This document shows, one piece after another, positions 7,687-15,427 of a stretch of DNA of 33,434 nucleotides. The notes under the pieces are model-generated. The model was not told where the DNA came from, ran no database searches, and saw only the letters and a list, made by a program, of their open reading frames with translations. The stretch spans positions 1 through 33,434 of the forward strand of contig NZ_BDCF01000028.1 in NCBI RefSeq assembly GCF_001613365.1, given 5' to 3'. A program made the translations under genes and the position numbers. Every line of letters starts with the position of its first letter. Within the stretch, counting starts at the first letter, position 1. Source of the stretch: Nocardia xishanensis NBRC 101358 (GTDB lineage: Bacteria > Actinomycetota > Actinomycetes > Mycobacteriales > Mycobacteriaceae).

Positions 7687-8267
7687 CGCGCGGCCTCACC
7701 GCTCGGATCGGGCGTACCGAAGACGGGCACGGCATCGCCGGACGCCACGAGGGTCGAGTTGTAGCCGAAGGTCAGAGTGTCCTGGGCGTCGGCGAGCGCC
7801 TCGGCGGCGGCGATGTCGTGCGCCATCTTGCGCGGCCCGCCCTCGATGGCCTCGAGCACCGGGTCGGGATTCGGTGCGTAGGGTTCGGGCGGCGGCGCGA
7901 TCGCGTCGCGGATCGCCTGCGCCGCCGTGGAATTCGCCTCCATCAGCCGGTGCAGTTCGGCGCAGACGTCGCGGACGGCCGCCCCGGCGCGGAGGAACTG
8001 TTCGGTCGATTCGCGCGCGGCGGCCGCCGCCGCACCGTGCCATTCCGCGAATTCGCGGCGCACCGCTGCCGCGAACGCCGCGAACAGCTCGTCGAGCGCC
8101 TCGGCGCTCGTCTGCCAGCCCTCGGCGACGCGGCCGAGTTCGGCGGGGCGCAGCGCCTCGTGTACGAGTTCCCAGATCTCTTGGTGGGTGTAGGCGTCGA
8201 AGGACTCCCGATCGGTGACGTAGGGCGGATCGGTCGCCGCACCGATGCGGTCCGGCGCGCTGCTCAT
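7683..8267 (-). CDS. WXG/PPE-like helical protein, probable EspG partner
   Basis: The 194-aa protein is almost wholly helical and Ala/Glu-rich. It has a W-H-G turn (residues 76-78) between two long helices, matching the WXG motif of ESX substrates and of PPE domains. A Pro-rich hinge (P-P-P-E-P-Y-A-P-N-P) at about 145 is followed by a shorter tail. No general YxxxD/E secretion signal is seen. Its start overlaps the upstream stop (ATGA), and its stop overlaps the start of the EspG-like gene, which makes it the natural EspG client. Function is inferred from context; it could also be a cytosolic accessory protein. Confidence 0.6.
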   Translation of the reverse strand: MSSAPDRIGAATDPPYVTDRESFDAYTHQEIWELVHEALRPAELGRVAEGWQTSAEALDELFAAFAAAVRREFAEWHGAAAAAARESTEQFLRAGAAVRDVCAELHRLMEANSTAAQAIRDAIAPPPEPYAPNPDPVLEAIEGGPRKMAHDIAAAEALADAQDTLTFGYNSTLVASGDAVPVFGTPDPSGEAAR

Positions 8268-8632
8268 GCTCCGTCGTCCAAACGGTCGGCGGCGAGTTCC
8301 AGCGCCGCGCGGTGGGCGGCGTCGGCCTCGGACATCAACTGCCCCGCTGATAGGTATCCAGCTTTGTAGCGCAGCGTCGCCTCCTGGAGTGTGGTCAGCG
8401 TGTCCGCGAATTCCCTTCCCTTGGACGCGAACCCGCGAGCGAGCGCGATGCCGGACGGCAGCTCGGGAAAGCCGTTCACCTCACCGAGGTCGGTCGCGCG
8501 CAGCTGCCGCAATCCATCCAGGAGCGCGTCGCAGGCGGAGGCCAGTCGCAGCGCCGTCTGCTCTGGCATACGCAGTTCGCCGGTCAGCGCGGCGTCGAAC
8601 AGTCCGGCGGCCCGTGCCTGTTCCGGTTGCAC
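8264..8632 (-). CDS. Small helical protein, first gene of the EspG-like operon
   Basis: The 122-aa product is predicted to be helical: two long helices (about 22-45 and 65-120) are joined by a Pro/Gly turn (N-G-F-P-E-L-P-S-G-I). The size and shape resemble PE/WXG100-type ESX proteins, but no PE or WXG motif is present, so I do not assign a family. The GTG at 8632 is chosen because AGGGGG lies 9 nt upstream; the frame to 8824 is low-complexity and Arg-rich. The stop overlaps the next start as ATGA, so all three genes form one coupled operon. A TAGGCT -10 candidate lies at 8682-8687. Confidence 0.6.
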   Translation of the reverse strand: MQPEQARAAGLFDAALTGELRMPEQTALRLASACDALLDGLRQLRATDLGEVNGFPELPSGIALARGFASKGREFADTLTTLQEATLRYKAGYLSAGQLMSEADAAHRAALELAADRLDDGA

Positions 8633-8824
8633 TGGATTCGGCCCCCTAGTTGTCGCTCGGCACGACGGTCGTGAGCACAGGAGCCTATCAGCGCCCGGCC
8701 GTGCTGCTGCGGCGAATGGTGCTCGATTTCGTCGATCGCACAACGCCGGCGGCACCGCGCTGTGCCGGGCCATCGGTGCGCCGCGAGCCTGTCGACGGAC
8801 GGGTATCTGTGCCACGATCGGCAC

Positions 8825-9217
8825 ATGTCCTATGTAGCCGACCCGCGTGTCGATGCCTACATCGACGCCCTACCCGACTGGCAGCGGGCGATCTGCCGTG
8901 AGGTCCGCGATCTGGTGCACGCCGCGGACCCGGAGGTCACGGAGACCGTCAAACGCACCGTGCAGCCGTACTTCGTGCTCGACGGCAATATCTGCGCGCT
9001 GCTCGCCGCGAAGACGCACGTCAACGTGTTCCTCTACGACGGAGGCATCGTCCCCGATCCGGAGGGCATCATCACCGGCGGACACGACAACAAGACCGCA
9101 CGGACGGTCGCCATCCGCGAGGGCGAGACCGTGAACGCCCGCGCTCTGTCGGCCATATTCCGCAGGATCATCGCGGACAATCGTGCGGGCGGGTGGCGAA
9201 AATTGAAGGGCCGCTGA
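8825..9217 (+). CDS. DUF1801 (YdhG-like) protein
   Basis: The 130-aa product matches the DUF1801 family: D-A-Y-I-D-A-L-P near the N-terminus, a V-K-R-T-V-Q-P-Y-F segment, and the C-terminal V-N-V-F-L-Y-D-G region. The family adopts a small alpha/beta fold related to frataxin-like proteins; its biochemical role is unknown. The start M-S-Y-V-A-D is family-like. No ribosome site precedes it, but a CACGAT box ends 6 nt upstream, so the message may be leaderless. The gene converges on the LipP-like hydrolase with only 9 nt between stops. Confidence 0.8.
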   Translation: MSYVADPRVDAYIDALPDWQRAICREVRDLVHAADPEVTETVKRTVQPYFVLDGNICALLAAKTHVNVFLYDGGIVPDPEGIITGGHDNKTARTVAIREGETVNARALSAIFRRIIADNRAGGWRKLKGR

Positions 9218-9245
9218 CCCTTCCGATCAGCTGGCCGCGGCCTTC
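9205..9245. terminator. Hairpin across the DUF1801/LipP-like junction
   Basis: GAAGGGCCGC (9205-9214) and GCGGCCTTC (9237-9245) pair with one bulged base. The hairpin overlaps both convergent stops and could terminate either transcript. Confidence 0.4.
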
Positions 9246-10474
9246 GGCTCCGCCCGGATCGGGTCTCGTCCGCGGGCGATGCGGGTGATGCGCTCGGCAC
9301 GGGCGGCCAGCATCGGCAGGCGGGCGTCGCCGACCGACATGGCGTGGTTGCCGAGGTGATTGGTGACGAAGGCGACGGAGAGACCGAGCCCGGGAAACGC
9401 GATCCCACCGGATCCGCCGATCCCGAAGTGGCCCAATGCCCTTCGGGTGAGGCGCGGGCCGACGATGGCGCGGTGGTAGCCGAGCGCGAAGTGCGGCGGC
9501 GCGCCGAGTACGTAGTCGTAACGGCTGTTCGGCGGCATCTCCGCGAGGCGTCGGGTCGTCTCCGCGCGCAGCAGTCTGCGTCCGTCCACCATGCCGTCGT
9601 TGGCGATCGCGCCGTACATCTTGGCCAGCGCTCGAGCGGTGAACACGCCGTTCCATCCGGGCATCATCGCCTCGTACGGGCGGGTGCCGAGCGACATGTC
9701 GGCCCAGCCGTCATAGACCGCGCCGCGCGCGGCGTACACCAGTTGCAGCGGCGCGAACGGCGCGATCAGTCGATCGAGCGGGACCCTGGCGACGCCGAGT
9801 CGCGGCGAGAGCTTCGCCACCCGGGGCCGCTCGTGTTCGGGGACGCCGAAGAAGAAGTCGCGCTCACCCAGCGGTCCGGCGAGTTCCGACCGGACCAGGT
9901 CGGTGAAGTCGCGACCCGTCGCGTGCTGGGCGATCTCGGCCACCAGGGTGCCGAAGGTGATGGCGTGATATCCGGATGCGCGCAACCGCAACGGGTCCGG
10001 CGCGGAGGCCGCCATCGCGGCCGCGACCGCGTCGTGATTCAGCAGATCGTGCGGATCGGACAGCAGGCCGCGGATGCGCTGGAGGCCCGCGCGATGGTTC
10101 AGCACGTCGCGCAGCGTGATGTCGGCCTTGCCGTTGGACCCGAAATCGCGCCAGTAGTCGGCCACCGGGGCGTCCAGGTCGAGCAGTCCTCGGTCGACGA
10201 GCCGATGGGCGACGGTGGCCGCCACGCCCTTGCTGGTCGAGTACGAGAGCGCCATGGAGTCGGCCCGCCAGCGCCGGTCGCGGTCCGCCCAGCCCGCCCA
10301 CACATCGAGCACCGGCTCGCCGTCCAGGTAGACCGCGAGCGCGCCGCCACCCTGGCTCCTGCGGCGGAACATGCCGAAGAACTTCGCGGCCAACCCGGCG
10401 AACCGGTCGTCGATCAGCATGGTCCGTGCGTCGTCGGCCTCGTACCCCGGGCCCTCGATGCTGGCAGCAGGCAT
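9227..10474 (-). CDS. Serine-type beta-lactamase-fold esterase/lipase (LipP-like)
   Basis: The 415-aa cytoplasmic protein belongs to the class C beta-lactamase/esterase (family VIII) fold. The catalytic S-x-x-K is S-T-S-K at 79-82, and the tyrosine motif is G-Y-H-A-I-T-F-G around Tyr169. No signal peptide is seen. Members hydrolyse short-chain esters; the substrate here is unknown. The nearest M. tuberculosis relative by context is lipP (Rv2463), which sits between nei and tig. The ATG at 10474 has AAAGGAG 7 nt upstream. It converges on the DUF1801 gene. Confidence 0.85.
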   Translation of the reverse strand: MPAASIEGPGYEADDARTMLIDDRFAGLAAKFFGMFRRRSQGGGALAVYLDGEPVLDVWAGWADRDRRWRADSMALSYSTSKGVAATVAHRLVDRGLLDLDAPVADYWRDFGSNGKADITLRDVLNHRAGLQRIRGLLSDPHDLLNHDAVAAAMAASAPDPLRLRASGYHAITFGTLVAEIAQHATGRDFTDLVRSELAGPLGERDFFFGVPEHERPRVAKLSPRLGVARVPLDRLIAPFAPLQLVYAARGAVYDGWADMSLGTRPYEAMMPGWNGVFTARALAKMYGAIANDGMVDGRRLLRAETTRRLAEMPPNSRYDYVLGAPPHFALGYHRAIVGPRLTRRALGHFGIGGSGGIAFPGLGLSVAFVTNHLGNHAMSVGDARLPMLAARAERITRIARGRDPIRAEPKAAAS

Positions 10475-10873
10475 GGTCAGACTCCTTTGTCTGTCGGCTG
10501 CGCGCGGCCGAACCGCGCATGCCAGCGCTTACTCTTGCAAGCGCATTGCTAGCAGACTGTAACGACGGTTATGGTTCGTCCGCAACGGTCGTTCCCGCTC
10601 AGTGGGGAGTACCCATCGCGAACAGCTCAACGCTTCAGCGCTGCTCGACGCCCGCTCGCCCCGCCTCGCCCGCCGCCCTGACCTGCGAAGATGAGAGCCG
10701 TTAGCCGCTGGCAAGCGGTCTCGACGGCGGACGCCCGGAGGCTTCGAGCGCACGCGAGCATCATCCGGACGTCGCCATCGAGCGCCGAGTAGACAGCCGG
10801 GCGCGGGAGTGCACGGGCGAGCGGCGGGCACGCGCGTGGCGCCGCTGCACCTCCGACATCCGACGGCTGCTGT
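10475..10873. other. Intergenic region upstream of the LipP-like gene, with dyads
   Basis: No real gene is supported in these 399 bp; open frames here are Arg-rich noise. Two dyads are visible: GCGCTT (10525-10530) / AAGCGC (10539-10544), and AACGACGGTT (10561-10570) / AACGGTCGTT (10584-10593), complementary at 9 of 10 positions. Both lie where the LipP-like promoter should be and may be operators. A short CCGCT/AGCGG hairpin at 10705-10718 follows the Pnkp gene but has no U-tract. Confidence 0.45.
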
Positions 10874-13549
10874 TCACAAGCGCGGGTCCACGGGTTCCGA
10901 TTCGAGGGCCAGCACCGCGAATACCGCCTCGTGTACCCGCCACAGCGGCTCGCCCGCAACGAAACGGTCGAGCGCCTCCAGCCCGAGCGCGTACTCGCGT
11001 AGCGCCATCGACCGCTTGCGCCCGAGACCACGGGTACGCAGCCGGCGCAGGTTCGGCTCGCGCAGATACTCCGGGCCGTAGATGATCCGAAGGTATTCGG
11101 GTCCACGGCATTTCACGCCCGGCTGAACTAGACGAGCGGACTCGTCCCGAGCCGTGGTGTTGCCCGGCTCCGGTGCGTCCGAGGCCCGGGCGGTGCCGTC
11201 GGCATCCGGACGCTCGCTACCGTTCACACCGCCTCCCGGCTGGTCGGCCGCTCGGCTTCTGACCAGAGAGTCGAGCGGCTTCACGACCATTCCCTCCCCG
11301 CCCGCGGCGGTGAGTTCGGTCCACCACGTCGTCGCGGCGGCTTCGTCGTCGGGATCAGCCAGGTTCACCACCATCCGACGGGTCGGCGTGAACAGCGCCG
11401 GATCCGCGTCGACCAGGCGATCGATCACGGCGAGGTGCCAGGCGTGGTCACGGGTCGCGTGGTTGACGCCCTCCGCGGCCAGCAGCTGGAACGGCGCGAG
11501 GCGCAGCCCCGCCAGACCGTCGGTCGTCCAGCAGTAGCGCCCGTATGCGGAAGTGAAGGCCGCGGCGTCCGCGCGGCGTCCCGCCGTGCGCTCGGCCAGT
11601 TCGGTGACGTCGTGGCCGCGCGCGGCGACCGCCGCCAACACCGCCTCGGCTCCGTCGAGCGCGGCCTTGGCCGCGGCGCCGACTGCCGCGTACTGCGAAC
11701 GCAACAGGCCGATCGCCTTCGCCGACCACGGCAACAGCTCCGCGTCGAGCAGCAGCCATTCGCTGCGCAGGTCCTCGAAGAGCCCGGCGGCCTCGGCCGC
11801 CGCACGGATGCGAGCGAGCAACGTCTCCGTCGCGGCGGGATCGTCGAAGAACGGGCGGCCGGTGCGCGTGTAGATCGCCCCCGTGCCGTCGTCCTCGACG
11901 CCGAAACGGTCCCGCGCGACCGTCGCCGAGCGGGTCACCAGAACGACTGCGCGCGAGCCCATGTGCTTCTCCTCGCACACCACACGATCCACGCCCTCGC
12001 CCCGGTAGTAGGCGAACGCCTCGGCCGGGTGCTCGAGGTAGCCGTCCAGCGACGAGGTCGCGCACGGTGACATCGTCGGCGGCAGGTACACCAGCCAGCG
12101 GGGATCGATGGCGAAGCGGCTCATCACCTCCAGAGCCGCTCCCGCGTTCTCCTCCTGCACGCCGACGCAGCCGTGCCTGCTGGTGTGCACCACGCGGCGG
12201 CCGATCACGTCGTCCAGGTCCAGCACGCCGGGATCGCGGTGCGCCACGGAATCGGTGGCCGCGGGAGGTGTCAACGGACGTGTCGGTTCGTACCAAACTT
12301 GTTCGGCCGGAACCGAAACCGGCTCTCGCTCGGGATAGCGCAGCGCCGACAGGCAGCCGCCGAACACCACACCGGTGTCCAGGCAGAGCGTGTTGTTCAC
12401 CCAGCGCAGCTCGGTCACCGGCGTGTGGCCGTACAGCACGGCGGCCCGGCCGCGGTAGTCCTGCGCCCACGGGTAACGCACCGGCAGGCCGTATTCGTCG
12501 GTCTCCCCGGTGGATTCGCCGTACATGGCGAAGGCGCGGACCCGGCCGGACGCGCGGCCCTGATACTCCTCTTTCAGCCCCGCGTGCGCGACGACGAGGT
12601 TGCCGCCGTCGAGTACGTAGTGGCTGATCAGTCCGCGGCAGAAGTCGAGCGCCGCCTTGCGGAAGTCCTCGTCCTCGGCCTCGAGCTGGCTCAGCGATTC
12701 GGCGAGGCCGTGCGCGACCTTGACCTTTTTCCCGGTGAGGGCACGCACCAGCTTGTTCTCGTGATTGCCGGTGACGCACAGTGCCGTTCCCGCAGCGACC
12801 ATGCCCATCACCAACCGCAGGACGCCGGGGGTGTCGGGCCCGCGGTCCACCAGGTCGCCGACGAACACAGCGGTGCGTCCGCGCGGATGACGGGCGCCGA
12901 CCGCGCGTCCGGCCGCGTCGCGCTCCACCGCGTATCCGAGCTCGCCGAGCAGCGTCTCCAGTTCGGCACGGCAACCGTGCACGTCGCCGATCACGTCGAA
13001 CGGGCCGGTGAGCTCGCGCTTGTCGTTCCACGCCTTCTCGTCGACGAGGGTCGCGCCGTCGATCTCCTCGACCCCGCGCAACACGTACACCTTGCGGAAT
13101 CCCTCGCGCTCCAGCCCGCGCAAGCCGCGGCGCAGGTCCCGCTGCTGGCGGTGCACCACGTGCGCCGCCAGGTGCGACCGATCCGGTCGCAGCGAATTGC
13201 GTTGCAGACATACCGAATCCGGTACATCCAGCACGATCGCCACCGGTAGCGCGTCGTGGGCGCGCGCCACCGCGACTAGTTCCTGACGCGCCCGCGGCTG
13301 CACGTTCGTGGCGTCGATCACCGTGCGAAGTCCGCGGCGCAGCCGGATGCCCGCGATGTGGTGCAGCAGCGCGAATGCTTCCGGCGTGGCCGACTGGTCG
13401 TTCTCGTCGTCGCTCACGATGCCGCGGCAGGCATCCGACGAGACGATGGCGGTGGACGGAAAGTGCTTGCGCGCGAAGGTGGATTTACCCGAGCCGGTGC
13501 TCCCGACGAGTACGACGAGCGAGAGCTCGGGGATGGAGAGTTCGGTCAT
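10874..13549 (-). CDS. pnkp: Polynucleotide kinase-phosphatase-adenylyltransferase (bacterial Pnkp RNA repair enzyme)
   Basis: The 891-aa three-domain RNA repair enzyme heals and seals broken RNA with Hen1. Residues 1-175 are a 5'-OH kinase with P-loop G-S-T-G-S-G-K-S (16-23). Residues 183-425 are a calcineurin-type 2',3'-phosphatase with G-D-V-H-G (188-192), G-D-L-V-D-R-G (231-237), G-N-H-E (261-264), His322 and G-H-T-P (374-377). From about 460 onward is a ligase-type adenylyltransferase with nucleotidyl Lys528 in E-E-K-H-M-G and motifs G-E-G-M-V-V-K-P (751-758) and V-K-C-R-G (812-816). A roughly 45-residue low-complexity insertion lies at 762-806. The ATG at 13549 overlaps the Hen1 stop as ATGA and has AAAGGAG 7 nt upstream. 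All catalytic motifs look intact. Confidence 0.95.
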   Translation of the reverse strand: MTELSIPELSLVVLVGSTGSGKSTFARKHFPSTAIVSSDACRGIVSDDENDQSATPEAFALLHHIAGIRLRRGLRTVIDATNVQPRARQELVAVARAHDALPVAIVLDVPDSVCLQRNSLRPDRSHLAAHVVHRQQRDLRRGLRGLEREGFRKVYVLRGVEEIDGATLVDEKAWNDKRELTGPFDVIGDVHGCRAELETLLGELGYAVERDAAGRAVGARHPRGRTAVFVGDLVDRGPDTPGVLRLVMGMVAAGTALCVTGNHENKLVRALTGKKVKVAHGLAESLSQLEAEDEDFRKAALDFCRGLISHYVLDGGNLVVAHAGLKEEYQGRASGRVRAFAMYGESTGETDEYGLPVRYPWAQDYRGRAAVLYGHTPVTELRWVNNTLCLDTGVVFGGCLSALRYPEREPVSVPAEQVWYEPTRPLTPPAATDSVAHRDPGVLDLDDVIGRRVVHTSRHGCVGVQEENAGAALEVMSRFAIDPRWLVYLPPTMSPCATSSLDGYLEHPAEAFAYYRGEGVDRVVCEEKHMGSRAVVLVTRSATVARDRFGVEDDGTGAIYTRTGRPFFDDPAATETLLARIRAAAEAAGLFEDLRSEWLLLDAELLPWSAKAIGLLRSQYAAVGAAAKAALDGAEAVLAAVAARGHDVTELAERTAGRRADAAAFTSAYGRYCWTTDGLAGLRLAPFQLLAAEGVNHATRDHAWHLAVIDRLVDADPALFTPTRRMVVNLADPDDEAAATTWWTELTAAGGEGMVVKPLDSLVRSRAADQPGGGVNGSERPDADGTARASDAPEPGNTTARDESARLVQPGVKCRGPEYLRIIYGPEYLREPNLRRLRTRGLGRKRSMALREYALGLEALDRFVAGEPLWRVHEAVFAVLALESEPVDPRL

Positions 13550-15294
13550 CGCGCGGCTCCTTTCGTGTCCTCGCCGGTGGGGCCGGGTGGTTCGGTCTTC
13601 GTGAACAGGGCGAGCTGGGTGGGCGCGCCCAACTCGGGATGCGCTGCGCCGACGGGCCACAGCCGGGCGCGGTAGCCATTGCGCTGTGCGACGCCGGTCG
13701 CCCAGGCGGCGAATTCCGCTCGGGTCCATTCGAACCGGTGATCGTCGTGGCGGAACTTGCCCGCAGGCAGGGTCTCGTAGGCCGGGTTGTATTCCGCGTT
13801 CGGCGTCGTCACCACGACGGAACGCGGTGCGGCCGTGGCGAAGACGGCGTGCTCCAACGCACCGAGCCGAGCCGGGTCGACGTGCTCGATCACCTCCATC
13901 AGCACCGCGGCGTCGTAGCCACGCAGCCGCGCGTCGGTGTACGTCAGCGAGCCCTGGAGCAGGGTGAGCCTGCGCGCGGCGTGCTCCGGCATCCGGTCCA
14001 CCCGCAACTTGCGTTTGGCGATGTGCAGCGCCCGCATCGACACGTCGACGCCGACGATCTCGGTGAACATCCGGTCCGCCAGCAACTCTCGCAGCAGCGC
14101 GCCCTCACCGCAGCCGAGATCGAGCACGCGCCGCGCGCCGACCTCGCCCAGCGCGGCGAGCACGGCGGCCCGCCGCTGCACGGCCAGGGAGGGCGTCCGG
14201 CCCGCGGCTTCGTCGGTGTCCGGACCGGCGACGCCGTCATCGGGCGTCATCGAATCGGAGGGACTCGCACCGGGGGACAGGACGTCGCCAGGCGACCGGT
14301 CGCTCCAATCGGCCCGCTCGGTGACGGCGCTGGGCTCGGCGATTGCGTCGGTCACCGCTGTGTCGTCGTCAGTCGAAGCGGAGGAGTGCGTCGGAGTCGC
14401 TGAGCTACCGGGCGAACCGGCGGCGTCCGAGCCGTTCGACCCGCTCGCCGGTGCGTCGAGCGGCGAGTCGCCAACGTTGTCGCGCACAGCGTTCCCAGAC
14501 TCGGCATAGTCCTCCACCGCGCCGAGTTCGTCCGGATCCGTCTCATCGATCTCCGCTAGGCGCGCCAGCGCCGTGCGTACCAGCGACTGACGACGGGCCA
14601 GGTAGCGCCGGGTGATCCACCCGCGTTCGGGGTGTTCGGCCAACCACCCGCCGCCGGCGCGGATGAGCTTGTCGACCTCGTCGGCGGCCATCCAGTAGTG
14701 CTTGGCGCCGTCGAGCACCGGCAGCAGAACGTAGAGGTGCGACAGGGCGTCGGCGAGCCGCATCTCGCCGTTCAGCGCCAGCCGCAGATAGTGCGAATCG
14801 CCCCACTCCGGGAAGGCCGGGTCGAGGGGGATCGGGGTGGTCGACACGGCCCAGCCGAGCGGCGCGAACACCCGCTCGGCGACTTCGGCCCCGCCCTTGC
14901 ACGGCACCGCGGGCAGTTCGATGCGCAACGGCAGCGCGGCGAGCGCGAGTTCGGGGCGCGCCTTGCACTGCCCGTGCAGCGCCGTGCGGAACACCGCGCC
15001 GATCGCGACCGACAGCAGTGACGACGCCGCGTATGGCCGGTCGTTGACGTACTGCCCGAGGCTGAAATCCGGAGTGCCACGGGAACGTCCGCGCACCAGG
15101 CGGATCGGGTCCACCTCGAGGACCAAGGCCGCCGTGCAGCGCGCCGGATCGGCCTCCGGGTAGACCACGTGCGCTGTGCCGTACGACTGCTCGAACGCCT
15201 GCACCCGCTCGGGGTTCTTGTGCAGCAAGAATCCGAGATCGGTCGCGGGCCAGGCCGCGCCATCGGGTCGCGTGCAGGTGATCGTCAACAGCAT
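13546..15294 (-). CDS. hen1: Bacterial Hen1: RNA 3'-terminal 2'-O-methyltransferase
   Basis: Hen1 methylates the 2'-OH at the cut site before Pnkp seals it, protecting the repaired RNA from the same nuclease. Residues 1-250 form the N-terminal domain known to activate the Pnkp ligase. Residues 366-582 form the methyltransferase: SAM motif L-D-L-G-C-G-E-G (391-398), metal ligands Glu467, Glu470 and His471 in E-V-I-E-H, and His516/His519 in F-R-H-D-D-H-R-F-E-W. Between them, about 252-366 is a Ser/Asp/Ala/Pro-rich linker of roughly 115 residues, which makes the protein about 120 aa longer than typical Hen1. The ATG at 15294 has no good ribosome site; a GACGAT box 6 nt upstream suggests a leaderless message. 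The stop overlaps the Pnkp start. Confidence 0.95.
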   Translation of the reverse strand: MLLTITCTRPDGAAWPATDLGFLLHKNPERVQAFEQSYGTAHVVYPEADPARCTAALVLEVDPIRLVRGRSRGTPDFSLGQYVNDRPYAASSLLSVAIGAVFRTALHGQCKARPELALAALPLRIELPAVPCKGGAEVAERVFAPLGWAVSTTPIPLDPAFPEWGDSHYLRLALNGEMRLADALSHLYVLLPVLDGAKHYWMAADEVDKLIRAGGGWLAEHPERGWITRRYLARRQSLVRTALARLAEIDETDPDELGAVEDYAESGNAVRDNVGDSPLDAPASGSNGSDAAGSPGSSATPTHSSASTDDDTAVTDAIAEPSAVTERADWSDRSPGDVLSPGASPSDSMTPDDGVAGPDTDEAAGRTPSLAVQRRAAVLAALGEVGARRVLDLGCGEGALLRELLADRMFTEIVGVDVSMRALHIAKRKLRVDRMPEHAARRLTLLQGSLTYTDARLRGYDAAVLMEVIEHVDPARLGALEHAVFATAAPRSVVVTTPNAEYNPAYETLPAGKFRHDDHRFEWTRAEFAAWATGVAQRNGYRARLWPVGAAHPELGAPTQLALFTKTEPPGPTGEDTKGAAR

Positions 15295-15369
15295 GGTGCG
15301 ATCGTCGCCGACTCGTCAGGCACCCGCAAGGAAGTTTTCCACAGGTGCCACGTATTTCCATACGGCACA

Positions 15370-15414
15370 AAAAGTTCGGCCGCCGGCCTGTGGACAACAG
15401 GCTGCGGCGGCCGA
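15370..15414 (-). terminator. Intrinsic terminator of the phosphoketolase gene
   Basis: An outer 9-bp stem (TCGGCCGCC / GGCGGCCGA, 15376-15384 and 15406-15414) and an inner 6-bp stem (GCCTGT / ACAGGC) form one long hairpin. On the minus strand it is followed at once by a run of five Ts. It lies just past the phosphoketolase stop and before hen1, so hen1-pnkp should have its own promoter. Confidence 0.85.
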
Positions 15415-15427
15415 CGCTGTGCGACAC

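Noticed and set aside
10529..10831. 100-codon frame between the LipP-like gene and the Pnkp gene
   Set aside because: Arg/Pro-rich with no ribosome site and covering the dyads; typical high-GC noise.
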